A stretch of 40,222 nt of DNA from Treponema sp. (GCA_031281555.1 JAITFK010000003.1:1-40222); one strand, 5' to 3'; positions 23,093-33,591 are shown, numbered from the stretch's first letter. Notes: generated from the sequence alone by a model not told the origin. Translations and numbers: made by a program.

Positions 23093-24715
23093 TCATTCCG
23101 AAAAAATTACCTTGTCAAGTTGAATAACGCCTTTTTGAACAGTTATCTTTACCTGCAATTTTTCCGCTTCCGGCAGTAATACACCTTTGGTTGTGATAAC
23201 ATCTTTTGACGCCTTCAAGTCCAGGGTTTCAAGCAAGGTCTCCCCGGCTGAAATATCAACAAGCGAATCCTCTGTGACAACCAGTTCCAAAGTTGTTTTT
23301 CCCCGCCCTGACGTATCGTAAATACTGTAAACGGCAAATTCACCCTGAGTTAATTCCAAAGTAAGAGAGTCCCATCCGCAGTCAAAACCGGCTTTTTTCT
23401 TTTTTTCTTTTTCCCTTCCGGTTTTAATTTCCATGCCGCAGTCTGACCTGTACTGCGATTTACCGCTCTCTTTACAGACACCGCTGTAGGAAACACCCTT
23501 ACCCGGAAAAAGATCAAAATCGGTTCCCCGCACAGCGCAGCCCGGCTGTCTGAGACAATGGCGCGTAACGCCGGTATTTTGCGTACAATTTTTTACAAGC
23601 ATATTTTCAAGATATTCCCGAAGAATTGCCTGCGATTCCTCATAAGAAGGGCGCGGCCCTCCTTCCGCGTAACCTGTAATCTTTTCCCATTGAGCGGGTT
23701 TATTAACTGATAATGGCGAATTAACGGTGTTCATTTTTTTCCAGGGCCAAACATTATACCCAATACCGAGATCAGCTGACAGAGGATACATGGCTGTAAA
23801 CCATTCAAGCGCGTTTTCACCTGTTTCTCCCAGCCATAACGGCTGGTTCAGGTGTTTGGAAACGTCCATAAATTCTTTAAAAGAATTTATATCAGGCAGA
23901 CAACCGTACCTGTGAAAGTGTATTACCATATTATCGTCATAACGTTTGTTAAAAATATCCGTCTTAGTAGACCAGCAATGCCCTTCAATAGAAAGCAAAT
24001 GTTTATTGTCATGTTTTCTTATAGCGGCCGCAGCCTCATCGTAAAACCGCACAAGCTCAGGAATCAGGTGATCGCAATCAATGATCCCTTCTCTGGGCGG
24101 GCGGATCGGTTCATTAAGGATATCATATCCGCCGACAATCCATCTGTTCACATAACGGGCGGCCAATTTTTCCCAAATTGCGATGGCTTTGTCCCAACTG
24201 TCCTTATCCATAAACAAGCGCGGTAAATCATCGGTACAGTCATCAATATTAGCGCCTGTCTGTCCTCCCGGCGCACCGTGCATATCCAGAAAAGCATATA
24301 AGTTATATTCCTCACACCAGTTTATACAATTGTCCAGAAGCGTAAAACCGTCGTCAATCCAATTTAAGCCGGGCTCGTCTTCAAGCAGAATCCTCGAGTT
24401 AAACGGAATACGCACCGAATTGTAACCCAGTTCAGCCATTAATCGGATATCTTCCTTGGTAATATACCTCATTCGAAATTCTTTCCAAAAATATTCGGAA
24501 AAAACTGAACCGGTTAATTCTCGGACAACTTTTTCTATTATTCTTGGACGATCAAAGCGCTTATTATGGCTGAGCCACATATAACCTTCGCAGAGAAGCC
24601 AATTGCCCAAACCCCATCCGTTTAGAAGTACAATGTCGCCTTTTTCATTGACGACGTTTCTTTCAGATGCCCTCAGGTAACCTTTTACAAGGCTGCGATC
24701 CATTTCTTTTCTCAT
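23093..24715 (-). CDS. Glycoside hydrolase family 5 (cellulase/exo-glucanase-like)
   Basis: 540 aa, ATG 24715 with GGAGTG upstream. A GH5 barrel (~25-385) is clear: NGWGLGNWL at the start of strand 1, YNSVRIPFN, FLDMHGAPGGQTG, YDILNEPIRPP with acid/base E202, HFHRYG and LWLGETGE with nucleophile E297. After residue ~385 there is a ~150-residue C-terminal part with many cysteines and a Lys/Glu-rich stretch, then a beta-sandwich-like carbohydrate-binding-type domain. There is no signal peptide, so it may work in the cytoplasm on imported oligosaccharides, unless export is non-classical. Preceded by a small membrane protein gene, 12 bases away. Confidence 0.88.
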   Translation of the reverse strand: MRKEMDRSLVKGYLRASERNVVNEKGDIVLLNGWGLGNWLLCEGYMWLSHNKRFDRPRIIEKVVRELTGSVFSEYFWKEFRMRYITKEDIRLMAELGYNSVRIPFNSRILLEDEPGLNWIDDGFTLLDNCINWCEEYNLYAFLDMHGAPGGQTGANIDDCTDDLPRLFMDKDSWDKAIAIWEKLAARYVNRWIVGGYDILNEPIRPPREGIIDCDHLIPELVRFYDEAAAAIRKHDNKHLLSIEGHCWSTKTDIFNKRYDDNMVIHFHRYGCLPDINSFKEFMDVSKHLNQPLWLGETGENALEWFTAMYPLSADLGIGYNVWPWKKMNTVNSPLSVNKPAQWEKITGYAEGGPRPSYEESQAILREYLENMLVKNCTQNTGVTRHCLRQPGCAVRGTDFDLFPGKGVSYSGVCKESGKSQYRSDCGMEIKTGREKEKKKKAGFDCGWDSLTLELTQGEFAVYSIYDTSGRGKTTLELVVTEDSLVDISAGETLLETLDLKASKDVITTKGVLLPEAEKLQVKITVQKGVIQLDKVIFSE

Positions 24716-24726
24716 TTTTCACTCCG

Positions 24727-24942
24727 TTATAAGTCCATTATTTTATCTAGCTTTTTATTTTCTTTTTCCAATAATTCAATTGTACTGTTTTGTTTTTCAA
24801 TTTCCAGCTTTAATATTTCTTTTTGTAATTCCATTTCACGTATTTTGTCTGTTTGGGTCTTCCGTTTATGTGAAAGGATAATAGCCGTAATCGGTATGGA
24901 TAACGCGGCTAATGGTATTAATAACCCTGTTAAACTTCCCAT
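24727..24942 (-). CDS. Small single-span membrane protein with coiled coil
   Basis: 71 aa with AAGGAG nine bases before the ATG. One hydrophobic helix (LLIPLAALSIPITAIIL, ~6-24) is followed by a basic turn and a Glu/Lys/Leu heptad coiled coil (LQKEILKLEIEKQNSTIELLEKENKKL). The shape resembles PspB-like or envelope-stress small proteins, but no family signature is visible. It is the first gene of a two-gene unit with GH5. Confidence 0.6.
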   Translation of the reverse strand: MGSLTGLLIPLAALSIPITAIILSHKRKTQTDKIREMELQKEILKLEIEKQNSTIELLEKENKKLDKIMDL

Positions 24943-25313
24943 TATTATAAACTCCTTGTTTCAGTCCGGTTTATTTAAATGAAGGATCATTGGACGGAAA
25001 TCATGATAAGCGTTAAGGCAATTAAAATAAGCGGTAACTTCTTCATTAATTATGAATTATAACAGAAAAACGCTGTTTCTGTAAATTGCTGCGGTATTAT
25101 CATTGTTTTTTCAAGATTTTTATTTTGAAAATAGTTTATCTCTTAAAAAATATATTGAAAAGGTTGCTTTGCATCTTTGTGAGACATCTTTTCGGTAAAT
25201 TTACCGCAATTAACTCTTGTCAAATCGCCGCAAAAGATTCGCTCTGAAGCCTTGAGACAGCTATGGATTTTTACAGGGTTACATCATAAGCCGTATTGTA
25301 CTATTGTAAAAAC
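24943..25313. other. Intergenic region with inverted repeats
   Basis: 370 bases between divergent genes. I see a perfect 14-base palindrome CGGTAAATTTACCG at 25193-25206, and an ACAGAAA/TTTCTGT inverted repeat at 25062-25082. Either could be an operator. No ORF or structured RNA is recognised. Confidence 0.4.
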
Positions 25314-26096
25314 ATGGTCATAGATTTCCATACGCATATTTATCCCGATAAAATAGCGGCAAAAGCGGTCGCCAATATTTGGGAATTTTACACAATTAAA
25401 ATGCAAAAAGACGGTACTGTGAATGCTCTGCTTGAATGCGGGAAGGGAGGCATCGACCATTTTGTTATTTTTTCCGCCGCCGCTGTTCCTGAGCAGGTGC
25501 GGTCAATTAACGATTATATAGCGTCAGTCTGCCGTGAATATCCTCAGATGACGGGCTTCGGAACGCTTCACAAGGATATGGAAAACCCGCATGAGGAAAT
25601 TGAAAGGCTGATTGGGCTTGGCTTAAAAGGAATTAAACTGCATACTGACATGCAGAAATTTAATATTGACGATGACCGCATGATGGATATTTACGCGGTT
25701 CTAGAAGGCAAACTACCTGTTATTTTTCATACGGGCGATTACAGGTTTACATTTTCCCACCCTTCAAGAGTTGCCCGCGTGCTTGATAACTTCCCCAAGT
25801 TATGTGTGATAGCGGCTCATTTCGGCGGCTGGTCTATTTTTGATATTGCCTGGGATTACCTTCATAACCGCAGTTGTTATTTCGATGTTTCAAGTTCTCT
25901 CCCGTTTATCGGTAAAAGGAGAGCGGCGGAGCTTATACGCGGTTACGGAGCGGAACGTTTTCTTTTCGGCTCGGATTACCCGATGTGGAACCCTGTCGTT
26001 TGTCTGGAGGAATTTTCACAGCTTGACTTATCTGACAGTGAAAAGGAAATGATTCTATGGCGAAACGCGGCGGAGATTTTACAGATAAAAAGATGA
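25314..26096 (+). CDS. Amidohydrolase family 2 (decarboxylase/hydrolase-like)
   Basis: ATG 25314 (260 aa) is preferred over TTG 25296, as the metal motif VIDFHTHIYP starts at once. The metal-dependent TIM-barrel residues are visible in order: HTH, IKLHTD, PVIFHTGD, IAAHFGGW and FGSDYPMWNP with the last Asp. The family includes ACMSD-type decarboxylases and lactone hydrolases; substrate is not determinable. No neighbour of obvious pathway; the next gene is ileS, 70 bases on. No clear ribosome site is seen. Confidence 0.85.
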   Translation: MVIDFHTHIYPDKIAAKAVANIWEFYTIKMQKDGTVNALLECGKGGIDHFVIFSAAAVPEQVRSINDYIASVCREYPQMTGFGTLHKDMENPHEEIERLIGLGLKGIKLHTDMQKFNIDDDRMMDIYAVLEGKLPVIFHTGDYRFTFSHPSRVARVLDNFPKLCVIAAHFGGWSIFDIAWDYLHNRSCYFDVSSSLPFIGKRRAAELIRGYGAERFLFGSDYPMWNPVVCLEEFSQLDLSDSEKEMILWRNAAEILQIKR

Positions 26097-26166
26097 ACTG
26101 CGCTTGCGCAATTTTATTATAGAAAAAATCCCCTGTTTGTGGCATATTTTTTTACAGGAGCAGCGT

Positions 26167-29100
26167 ATGTATAAAACAGTTGATGCGAAAGTAAATTTTC
26201 CCAAACTTGAGGAAGAAATCCTCAAATTCTGGGAACAAAATAAAATATTCCAGAAATCCGTTTCTCAGCGGGAAAAAGAGAGCGAGTTTGTTTTTTACGA
26301 CGGCCCTCCTTTTGCCACAGGTCTTCCTCATTTTGGACATTTTGTGCCAAGCACAATAAAAGACATTATTCCGCGCTACCAGTGCATGAAGGGTAAAAAA
26401 GTCGAGCGCCGTTTCGGCTGGGACTGCCACGGCCTTCCTGTCGAAAACCTGATTGAAAAAGAGCTTGGTCTCAATTCCAAAACGGAAATAGAAAACTACG
26501 GTGTTGCCAATTTTAACGAAGCCTGCCGCGCTTCAGTCCTCCGTTATGTTAAAGAATGGCGGCAGACTATCACGCGGCTTGGCCGCTGGGTAGACTTCGA
26601 CCATGACTACAGGACAATGGAAGCTGATTATATGGAAACAATCTGGTGGGTCATGAAGTCCCTTTGGGATAAGGGTTTGCTTTATGAAGGCCACTATATC
26701 CTCCCGTACTGTCCCCGCTGCGCCACAGTACTCTCCAACCACGAATTAAATTTGGGAGGTTATCAGGATGTGCATGATCCCGCAATCACTGTAAGGTTCA
26801 AAGTAACTGGGGGGCCGGAGAATACCCCTCTTAACACCTACCTGCTGGCATGGACAACGACCCCCTGGACTTTACCTTCAAACCTTGCCTTAACGCTTGG
26901 CCCTGAGATTGACTATGTTTTAATAGAAGACCTCTCTGATCTCCACGACCAATACATTCTTGCAGAAGCGCGTCTTCCCGCTTACTACAAAGATTCGTCC
27001 GAATATAAAATCGTTTGGCGCAAAAAAGGCGCTCAGCTTGCAGGCATTCAATATGAACCGCTTTTTCCGTATTTTAAGGACGCACCCGCCTCTTTCCGCA
27101 CTTTTACGGGCGATTTTGTTACTACGGAAGACGGTACAGGTATTGTGCATACCGCACCCGGTTTCGGCGAAGATGACGCGCGCGTACTCAAGGGAACGGG
27201 TATACCTGTTATCTGTCCTGTGGACTCTGAATGCAGGTTTACAGACGAAGTGAGTGATTTTACAGGATTGTTTGTAAAAGACGCTGACAAGGCGATTATT
27301 GAAAAATTAAAAGCGGAAGGCAAACTTGTAAAACGCGATCAGATTCTGCACTCATATCCACACTGCTGGAGGTGCTCAAGCCCGCTCATTTACCGCGCTG
27401 TCGGTTCGTGGTTTATCAGTGTGGAGAAAATAAAAAAATATATGCTGGAAGCCAACAGCCAAATCTACTGGGTTCCCGAACATATCAAGGAAGGCAGGTT
27501 TGGCAAATGGCTGGAAGGAGCTCGCGACTGGGCAGTCAGCCGCAGCCGCTATTGGGGCAACCCGCTTCCAATCTGGAGGTGTCCCGACTGCGGAAAAAAA
27601 ATCTGCGTGGGAAGCCGAGCCGAACTGAAAGAGCTTTCAGGCGTATACCCGGAAGACCTTCACAAACACTTTGTCGATGAAATAACGATTCCCTGCGGCT
27701 GCGGCGCGAAAATGACACGTGTTCCTGAAGTTCTTGACTGCTGGTTTGAATCGGGGGCGATGCCATACGCTCAAAACCACTATCCGTTTGAAAACAAGGA
27801 ATTCTTTGACAGCCACTTTCCCTCGGATTTTATCAGCGAAAGTCTTGATCAAACCCGAGGTTGGTTTTACACGCTGACAGTTCTTGCGGCCGCGCTGTTT
27901 AAAAAGCCGGCTTTTAAAAACTGCATTGTAAGCGGTCTTGTCCTTGCAAGCGACGGAAAAAAAATGAGCAAAAGCCTTCGCAATTTCACAGACCCCAATG
28001 AAGTTATCAATACATTCGGCGCTGATGCCTTGCGGCTATTTTTGGTGCATTCAGCGGTATTAAAAGCCGACGATCTTCGTTACAACGACGAAGGCGTGCG
28101 CGATATTATGAAAAGTATAATAATTCCCTTATGGAACGCGTACAGTTTCTTCGTTACTTACGCGAATATCGACAAAGTTACCGCCAAGAGCGCTCCCGAA
28201 AAACCTGTTAATCCGCTTGATCAATGGATACTTTCTGAGGCTCAAACCCTTGTAGAAAAGACAGGCGGCGCTCTTGACGCATATGACCTCAGCCGTTCTG
28301 TCGATCCAATCCTGCGCTTTATTGACCTCCTTAACAACTGGTACATCCGACGCTCACGCCGCAGATTTTGGCGGAGCGAGAATGACAGCGACAAACTTGA
28401 AGCATACGGCGCTCTTTATGAAGCGCTCAAAACATTGATAATGGTTGCGGCTCCCTTTATGCCTTTTACAACAGACGCAATCTGGCAAAATCTGCGGCAG
28501 GAAAGCGATCCGGAATCCGTACATCTGGCGGATTTCCCTGTTCCCGCCGAGAAGCGCCGCAACAAACCGCTCGAATTCCGCATGGCTTCGGTTATGTCCG
28601 CGGTTTCAATCGGCCGCGCCTTGCGCTCACAGTGCAATATCAGGTCGCGCCAGCCTCTTCGCAGGGCGGAACTTGTTACGCGCAATAATGATGAAAAAAA
28701 GGCGCTGGTTGAAATGGCTGACATTATCCGTGAAGAGCTTAATGTCAAGGAGATTATCTTTTCAGATAACGAAGAAGATCTTGTCGAATATGAAGTAAAG
28801 GCAAATTTCCGCATATTGGGAAAGGAACTCGGCAAGGACATGAAAGCCGCCGCCGCTCGTATTGAGAATTTAAACCACGCTGAGATTCAAAGCGTTCTTG
28901 AAGGCTCGTCCCTTTCGATAGATATTCAATGTGAAGGCGGTGTAAGGGCGCTTGAAATAACAGTGGATAAACTGGATATCAGGCGCAATGAAAAAGCAAA
29001 TCTGCGTGTCCTTAACGAAGGCACTCTAACCGTCGGACTTGACACGGAAATAACGCGCGAGCTTTCAATGGAAGGCGATATACGCGACCTTATCCGCGGT

Positions 29101-29316
29101 ATACAAAATACCCGTAAAGAAATGGGGCTTGAAGTTACCGATCGTATAGAACTTTATATTTACGGCTCTGATTCCCTTAAAGAAGCGTGGGATCGTTTCA
29201 ATTTATTGGCCGCTGATGAAACTCTGGCGACAAAAACAACATGGGCGAAAGTGGACGGACAGATTGAGATCGAAGCAGGGGATGAAACATGGTTTGTAAA
29301 AATAGCAAAAGCATAA
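26167..29316 (+). CDS. ileS: Isoleucyl-tRNA synthetase, eukaryote-like long type
   Basis: ATG 26167 (1049 aa) with CAGGAG just upstream; the track start 26104 lies in the leader. It carries PPFATGLPHFGH (HIGH motif), WDCHGLPVE, the editing domain with TTPWTLPSNLAL and GTGIVHTAPGFGEDD, DQTRGWFYT, and KKMSKS. Zinc-type Cys pairs occur (YCPRCATVL, HCWRCSSPL, CPDCGKKIC, CGCGAKM). The HFGHF form of HIGH and the long C-terminus resemble the eukaryote-type IleRS (IleS2), often tolerant of mupirocin, and unlike most bacterial IleRS. The gene charges tRNA-Ile. It overlaps the following lipoprotein gene by 28 bases. Confidence 0.96.
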   Translation: MYKTVDAKVNFPKLEEEILKFWEQNKIFQKSVSQREKESEFVFYDGPPFATGLPHFGHFVPSTIKDIIPRYQCMKGKKVERRFGWDCHGLPVENLIEKELGLNSKTEIENYGVANFNEACRASVLRYVKEWRQTITRLGRWVDFDHDYRTMEADYMETIWWVMKSLWDKGLLYEGHYILPYCPRCATVLSNHELNLGGYQDVHDPAITVRFKVTGGPENTPLNTYLLAWTTTPWTLPSNLALTLGPEIDYVLIEDLSDLHDQYILAEARLPAYYKDSSEYKIVWRKKGAQLAGIQYEPLFPYFKDAPASFRTFTGDFVTTEDGTGIVHTAPGFGEDDARVLKGTGIPVICPVDSECRFTDEVSDFTGLFVKDADKAIIEKLKAEGKLVKRDQILHSYPHCWRCSSPLIYRAVGSWFISVEKIKKYMLEANSQIYWVPEHIKEGRFGKWLEGARDWAVSRSRYWGNPLPIWRCPDCGKKICVGSRAELKELSGVYPEDLHKHFVDEITIPCGCGAKMTRVPEVLDCWFESGAMPYAQNHYPFENKEFFDSHFPSDFISESLDQTRGWFYTLTVLAAALFKKPAFKNCIVSGLVLASDGKKMSKSLRNFTDPNEVINTFGADALRLFLVHSAVLKADDLRYNDEGVRDIMKSIIIPLWNAYSFFVTYANIDKVTAKSAPEKPVNPLDQWILSEAQTLVEKTGGALDAYDLSRSVDPILRFIDLLNNWYIRRSRRRFWRSENDSDKLEAYGALYEALKTLIMVAAPFMPFTTDAIWQNLRQESDPESVHLADFPVPAEKRRNKPLEFRMASVMSAVSIGRALRSQCNIRSRQPLRRAELVTRNNDEKKALVEMADIIREELNVKEIIFSDNEEDLVEYEVKANFRILGKELGKDMKAAAARIENLNHAEIQSVLEGSSLSIDIQCEGGVRALEITVDKLDIRRNEKANLRVLNEGTLTVGLDTEITRELSMEGDIRDLIRGIQNTRKEMGLEVTDRIELYIYGSDSLKEAWDRFNLLAADETLATKTTWAKVDGQIEIEAGDETWFVKIAKA

Positions 29317-30182
29317 AAATTATTCCGGCGGTAATAATATTTTTTCTTTTTCTGTCATGCCAAACTGCGCCGAAAGTTCAGGATATGCCCGAGGGAACGC
29401 TTCCTCTTGCAAAAGGCGCTTCTGTTTATATCATTGCGAACGCAAGGCAGGCTCATCCCATTATTGAACTGCTTCCAATAGTAGAATTAAATAACAAACA
29501 AACCAGGCAAATGCTTGAAAAAACTGATTCCTTTGCGGCCGCTGTGTTTCCGCAGACAAGCGTCCAAAAAATACAGATTGCGGCAAACGGGAATTACCCT
29601 GGTTTATCAGGACTTGCATTCACTTTCAATAAGAACTGGAAGAAACAGCGCGTTAAATCAGGAGGGAGTTACTGGTATTCGGCAGCTAACGGGCTTTCAA
29701 TAGCAATGAACACAAATCAGGCATTTGTTGTTTCTTCAGTTGATAAAACTCCTGTAGACCCTGTAACAAGCGAAAGCGGTGTAACAATGCCCGAAGGATT
29801 TTACGAATTCAGCCGCGGATATCCTGTTTCCTGCTGGCTGGAAGATACGGCTCCTTTATTAAGCAGGATTTTTAGTGAAAAGGAGATACCTATACAACTT
29901 AATGTACAATATGTTTTTATCAATCTTTATCCCGCAGATTCTTTTGATTTACAAAACCAATACGAAGCGCTGATAAGGCTCCGGTTTGAAAACGCGCTCC
30001 AGTCGCGGGGTATGGCGGCTATTTTCAATCTGGCTGCGGGTTTAATGCCAAATGACAATTCAACACTTGCTTCCATTTTCTTTGCCAATCCGGCTGTACA
30101 AAACGGACGCAGTCTTGATATAAAAACAAAACGCCTTACGGAAAAAGACATTACTTTACTTTTGGAAACATTTTTATTATAG
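29289..30182 (+). CDS. Conserved-looking lipoprotein of unknown function
   Basis: 297 aa with a signal ending in LFLSC (Cys24), so it is lipidated. The mature part is a mixed alpha/beta protein without repeats: ASVYIIANARQAHPIIELLPIVEL, then SGLAFTFNKNWKKQR, YWYSAANGLSIAM and several aromatic strands. I do not recognise a family. The ATG is inside the end of ileS with AGGGGA at good spacing, so translation is coupled to ileS. Confidence 0.7.
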   Translation: MVCKNSKSIKIIPAVIIFFLFLSCQTAPKVQDMPEGTLPLAKGASVYIIANARQAHPIIELLPIVELNNKQTRQMLEKTDSFAAAVFPQTSVQKIQIAANGNYPGLSGLAFTFNKNWKKQRVKSGGSYWYSAANGLSIAMNTNQAFVVSSVDKTPVDPVTSESGVTMPEGFYEFSRGYPVSCWLEDTAPLLSRIFSEKEIPIQLNVQYVFINLYPADSFDLQNQYEALIRLRFENALQSRGMAAIFNLAAGLMPNDNSTLASIFFANPAVQNGRSLDIKTKRLTEKDITLLLETFLL

Positions 30183-30193
30183 TAAAAATAAAT

Positions 30194-30517
30194 ATGCCTA
30201 CTTATGAATATGAATGTACAAGCTGCGGACATGGCTTTGAAGTTTTCCAGTCCATGAGTGATCCGCCTCTTAAAGACTGCCCGGAGTGCGGTAAAGAAAT
30301 TCGTCGGCTTATTAACGGCGGAGCCGGTGTCATTTTTAAGGGTTCCGGTTTTTATGTTACCGACAAGGGGAAAACAACAAATTCCGGTACAGTAAAGAAA
30401 GAAAAGGCGGATTCACCTGCCGCTTGCAGCGGATGTCCCGCAAAAGGCGATAAGGCCGCATGCCCTGCAAGCGGAGAAACTTTAAAAGCGTCTTCGGCTG
30501 AAACAAAAACGGCTTAA
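30194..30517 (+). CDS. FmdB-type zinc ribbon protein
   Basis: 107 aa. MPTYEYECTSCGHGFE and DCPECGKEIRRLINGGAGVIFKGSGFYVTD form the FmdB regulatory zinc ribbon (two CxxC pairs). The tail is Lys/Ala/Ser-rich with further Cys (ACSGCPAKGDKAACPA). Family members are linked to regulation or to nitrile/formamide enzymes, but functions differ. It follows the lipoprotein gene by 11 bases. Confidence 0.8.
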   Translation: MPTYEYECTSCGHGFEVFQSMSDPPLKDCPECGKEIRRLINGGAGVIFKGSGFYVTDKGKTTNSGTVKKEKADSPAACSGCPAKGDKAACPASGETLKASSAETKTA

Positions 30518-30521
30518 AATT

Positions 30522-30845
30522 TTGAACAAGAGGCCTCGTTATTTCTGTGATAATTGCGGTTATGAAGTAGATCATCAAGTAAAAGCATGCCCGTATTGCG
30601 GACGTCATTTTGCTTCGGTCCGCTGTCCTATCTGTGATTTTTCCGGTCCTGAAAAAATGTTTCAGAACGGCTGTCCGCTTTGCGGTTATTCGTCTGATCC
30701 GGCATTGAATAAAGCGCCGAAAACAGTAAAAAAACGTAAAAATAAACGTTTGCGAGGCGAATCTTTGCCTGTATGGACATATATATTATTAGTTATAGTT
30801 CTGATTTTTTTTATCGGGCTTTTTTCCTGGTTTATTACTCAATAA
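30522..30845 (+). CDS. Double zinc-ribbon membrane protein
   Basis: 107 aa starting at TTG 30522; no other start fits in front of the first Cys. CDNCGYEVDHQVKACPYCGRHF and CPICDFSGPEKMFQNGCPLCGY are two zinc-ribbon-type units, followed by a basic linker (KKRKNKRLRGE) and a C-terminal membrane helix (WTYILLVIVLIFFIGLFSWF). It is 4 bases from the FmdB gene, also a zinc ribbon. Function unknown. Confidence 0.7.
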   Translation: MNKRPRYFCDNCGYEVDHQVKACPYCGRHFASVRCPICDFSGPEKMFQNGCPLCGYSSDPALNKAPKTVKKRKNKRLRGESLPVWTYILLVIVLIFFIGLFSWFITQ

Positions 30846-30894
30846 TTTACTGAGCAGGTAAAATCGCGAAACCTTAAAAAAATTTCCAAACTAC

Positions 30895-30923
30895 TTGACC
30901 TTTTTTTTTCATTTTGTTACATT
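30895..30923 (+). promoter_or_regulatory. Promoter of rpsL-rpsG
   Basis: TTGACC, 17 bases with a T9 run, TACATT, ~95 bases before rpsL. The -35 box matches five of six and spacing is optimal. The long leader allows regulation. Confidence 0.6.
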
Positions 30924-31017
30924 CTATTCTCATCCCTTGTTTTTTAGGGAATTAGGAGTATGACCGTTAACTTTTTATAATAAAGGTTCGCGGATAAACT
31001 TTAGGAGTTTTTGAAGA

Positions 31018-31392
31018 ATGCCTACTATTAATCAATTGGTTCGTTCGGGGCGGCAGAAGGTAACTACCAAGACGAAATCCCCGGCTTTACAATCCTGCCC
31101 GCAAAAGCGGGGAGTCTGCACCCGTGTAATGACTGTAACGCCGAAGAAACCCAATTCAGCTTTGAGAAAAGTAGCCCGTGTACGCCTTTCCCATGGGACA
31201 GAAGTAACAGCATATATTCCGGGAATTGGCCATAATTTACAGGAACACTCGGTAGTTTTGGTAAGGGGCGGACGTGTTAAGGACCTTCCCGGCGTACGTT
31301 ATCATATTATCCGCGGAGCGAAAGATACTTTAGGCGTCGCGGACCGCAAACGCGGACGTTCAAAATACGGCGCGAAACGGCCTAAGGCATAG
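31018..31392 (+). CDS. rpsL: 30S ribosomal protein S12
   Basis: 124 aa. [30 protein letters not shown] (the Lys of streptomycin contact retained) and [16 protein letters not shown] are diagnostic. It shapes the decoding centre of the 30S subunit. AGGAG stands before the start. The str operon begins here; rpoB/rpoC are not upstream in this window, where two zinc-ribbon genes lie instead. Confidence 0.98.
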   Translation: MPTINQLVRSGRQKVTTKTKSPALQSCPQKRGVCTRVMTVTPKKPNSALRKVARVRLSHGTEVTAYIPGIGHNLQEHSVVLVRGGRVKDLPGVRYHIIRGAKDTLGVADRKRGRSKYGAKRPKA

Positions 31393-31399
31393 GTGTAGT

Positions 31400-31870
31400 A
31401 TGGGTAGAAAGAAAAAATCCATTGATCGCGGAATCCTTCCGGATCCAAAGTACAACAGCGTTATAGTGTCAAAATTTGTAAACAGAATGATGTGGGAAGG
31501 CAAGCGTTCTTTAGGCTTGCGTATTATTCATGAAGCGCTTGACGCGCTTCAATCAAAAACCGATAAAGAGCCTCTTGAAGTTTTTCTTAAAGCTTTGGAT
31601 AATGTGAAGCCTGTAATTGAAGTTAAGTCGCGGCGCGTAGGCGGTGCGACTTATCAGGTTCCGGTTGAGATTCGGGAACCAAGGCGTGAAGCTCTGGGTA
31701 TGCGGTGGATAATCAATGCGGCGCGCGCCCGTTCCGGTAAAGGAATGGGAGATCGTCTTGCAGCTGAACTTCTTGACGCATATAATAATACAGGAACTGC
31801 CTTCAAAAAGAAGGAAGATACGCATAAAATGGCCGAGGCAAATAAAGCCTTTGCTCATTATAGATGGTAA
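31400..31870 (+). CDS. rpsG: 30S ribosomal protein S7
   Basis: 156 aa, usual length. [37 protein letters not shown] and [22 protein letters not shown] are conserved. S7 nucleates assembly of the 3' head domain of 16S rRNA. It is 7 bases after rpsL and ended by a terminator; fusA, which often follows, is absent. Confidence 0.98.
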   Translation: MGRKKKSIDRGILPDPKYNSVIVSKFVNRMMWEGKRSLGLRIIHEALDALQSKTDKEPLEVFLKALDNVKPVIEVKSRRVGGATYQVPVEIREPRREALGMRWIINAARARSGKGMGDRLAAELLDAYNNTGTAFKKKEDTHKMAEANKAFAHYRW

Positions 31871-31899
31871 AAAACTTGGTTTTTTTACTTTAGTTAAGT

Positions 31900-31932
31900 A
31901 TCCGGCGTTATAAATTGCCGGATGGGTTTTTT
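31900..31932 (+). terminator. Rho-independent terminator after rpsG
   Basis: ATCCGGC and GCCGGAT form a 7-bp stem with a 10-base loop, followed by GGG and six T. It separates rpsL-rpsG from the tuf-led cluster. Confidence 0.85.
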
Positions 31933-32395
31933 GAAATTATCTTGCTGTTTAATATTAATTAAGCAGCAAAAGCCGCGCGGCGGTAAACCTTACGGTTTGT
32001 CATTAGGAGGTTATGCAGGTTAAAATCATAGATTTTAAATCCGGAGCAAAAGCTCATGTATTTCTGCGCGGCGGCTTTACCTGGTGTCTTTATATGATGC
32101 AGGGAAAGCATAAAAAGACCGGTTTAGCTATCGGATAGTTTTTCCAAACCGATCATCGCCGCAGTGTTACTGCAGGATGAGACAGGTGGAACGAATGTGA
32201 GTTAAAATTGCGTAACGCGTTTTGCGTCTAACCGCTGATTTTCCGCTTATGATCGTTTCTCCTCTTGATGGTTATTGTACGGAAGTACAATGCTTAGGAT
32301 ATTGCGCCGTCAGGCAGTATACCGTTGGTTATACAGCCGGACAGCGGATCAATTTATTTTGTAGATTTTATTAGTGCCCATAAGGAGGACACAAA
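31933..32395 (+). other. Palindrome-rich gap between rpsG and tuf, with a possible 41-aa ORF
   Basis: No normal gene, although fusA often lies here. Many short hairpins are visible: TTGCTG/CAGCAA (31942-31968), AAACC-TTAC-GGTTT (31985), TTAAAATC-ATA-GATTTTAA (32020), GAGC-AAAA-GCTC (32044), GCAGT-GTT-ACTGC (32161), ATTGTAC-GGAA-GTACAAT (32274) and a GTATACC/GGTTATAC stem (32317). A 41-codon ORF starts at ATG 32013 (AGGAGG only two bases before) and ends at 32138, but it covers two of the hairpins. Region may be a leader or structured RNA of tuf, or a decayed mobile element. AAGGAGG at the end belongs to tuf. Confidence 0.5.
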
Positions 32396-33586
<1,191 letters not shown>

Positions 33587-33591
33587 AGTTA

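Noticed and set aside
32013-32138. 41-aa ORF as a firm CDS
   Set aside because: The ribosome site is too close to the ATG, the ORF overlaps two hairpins and no family is recognised; kept only as part of the structured-gap observation.
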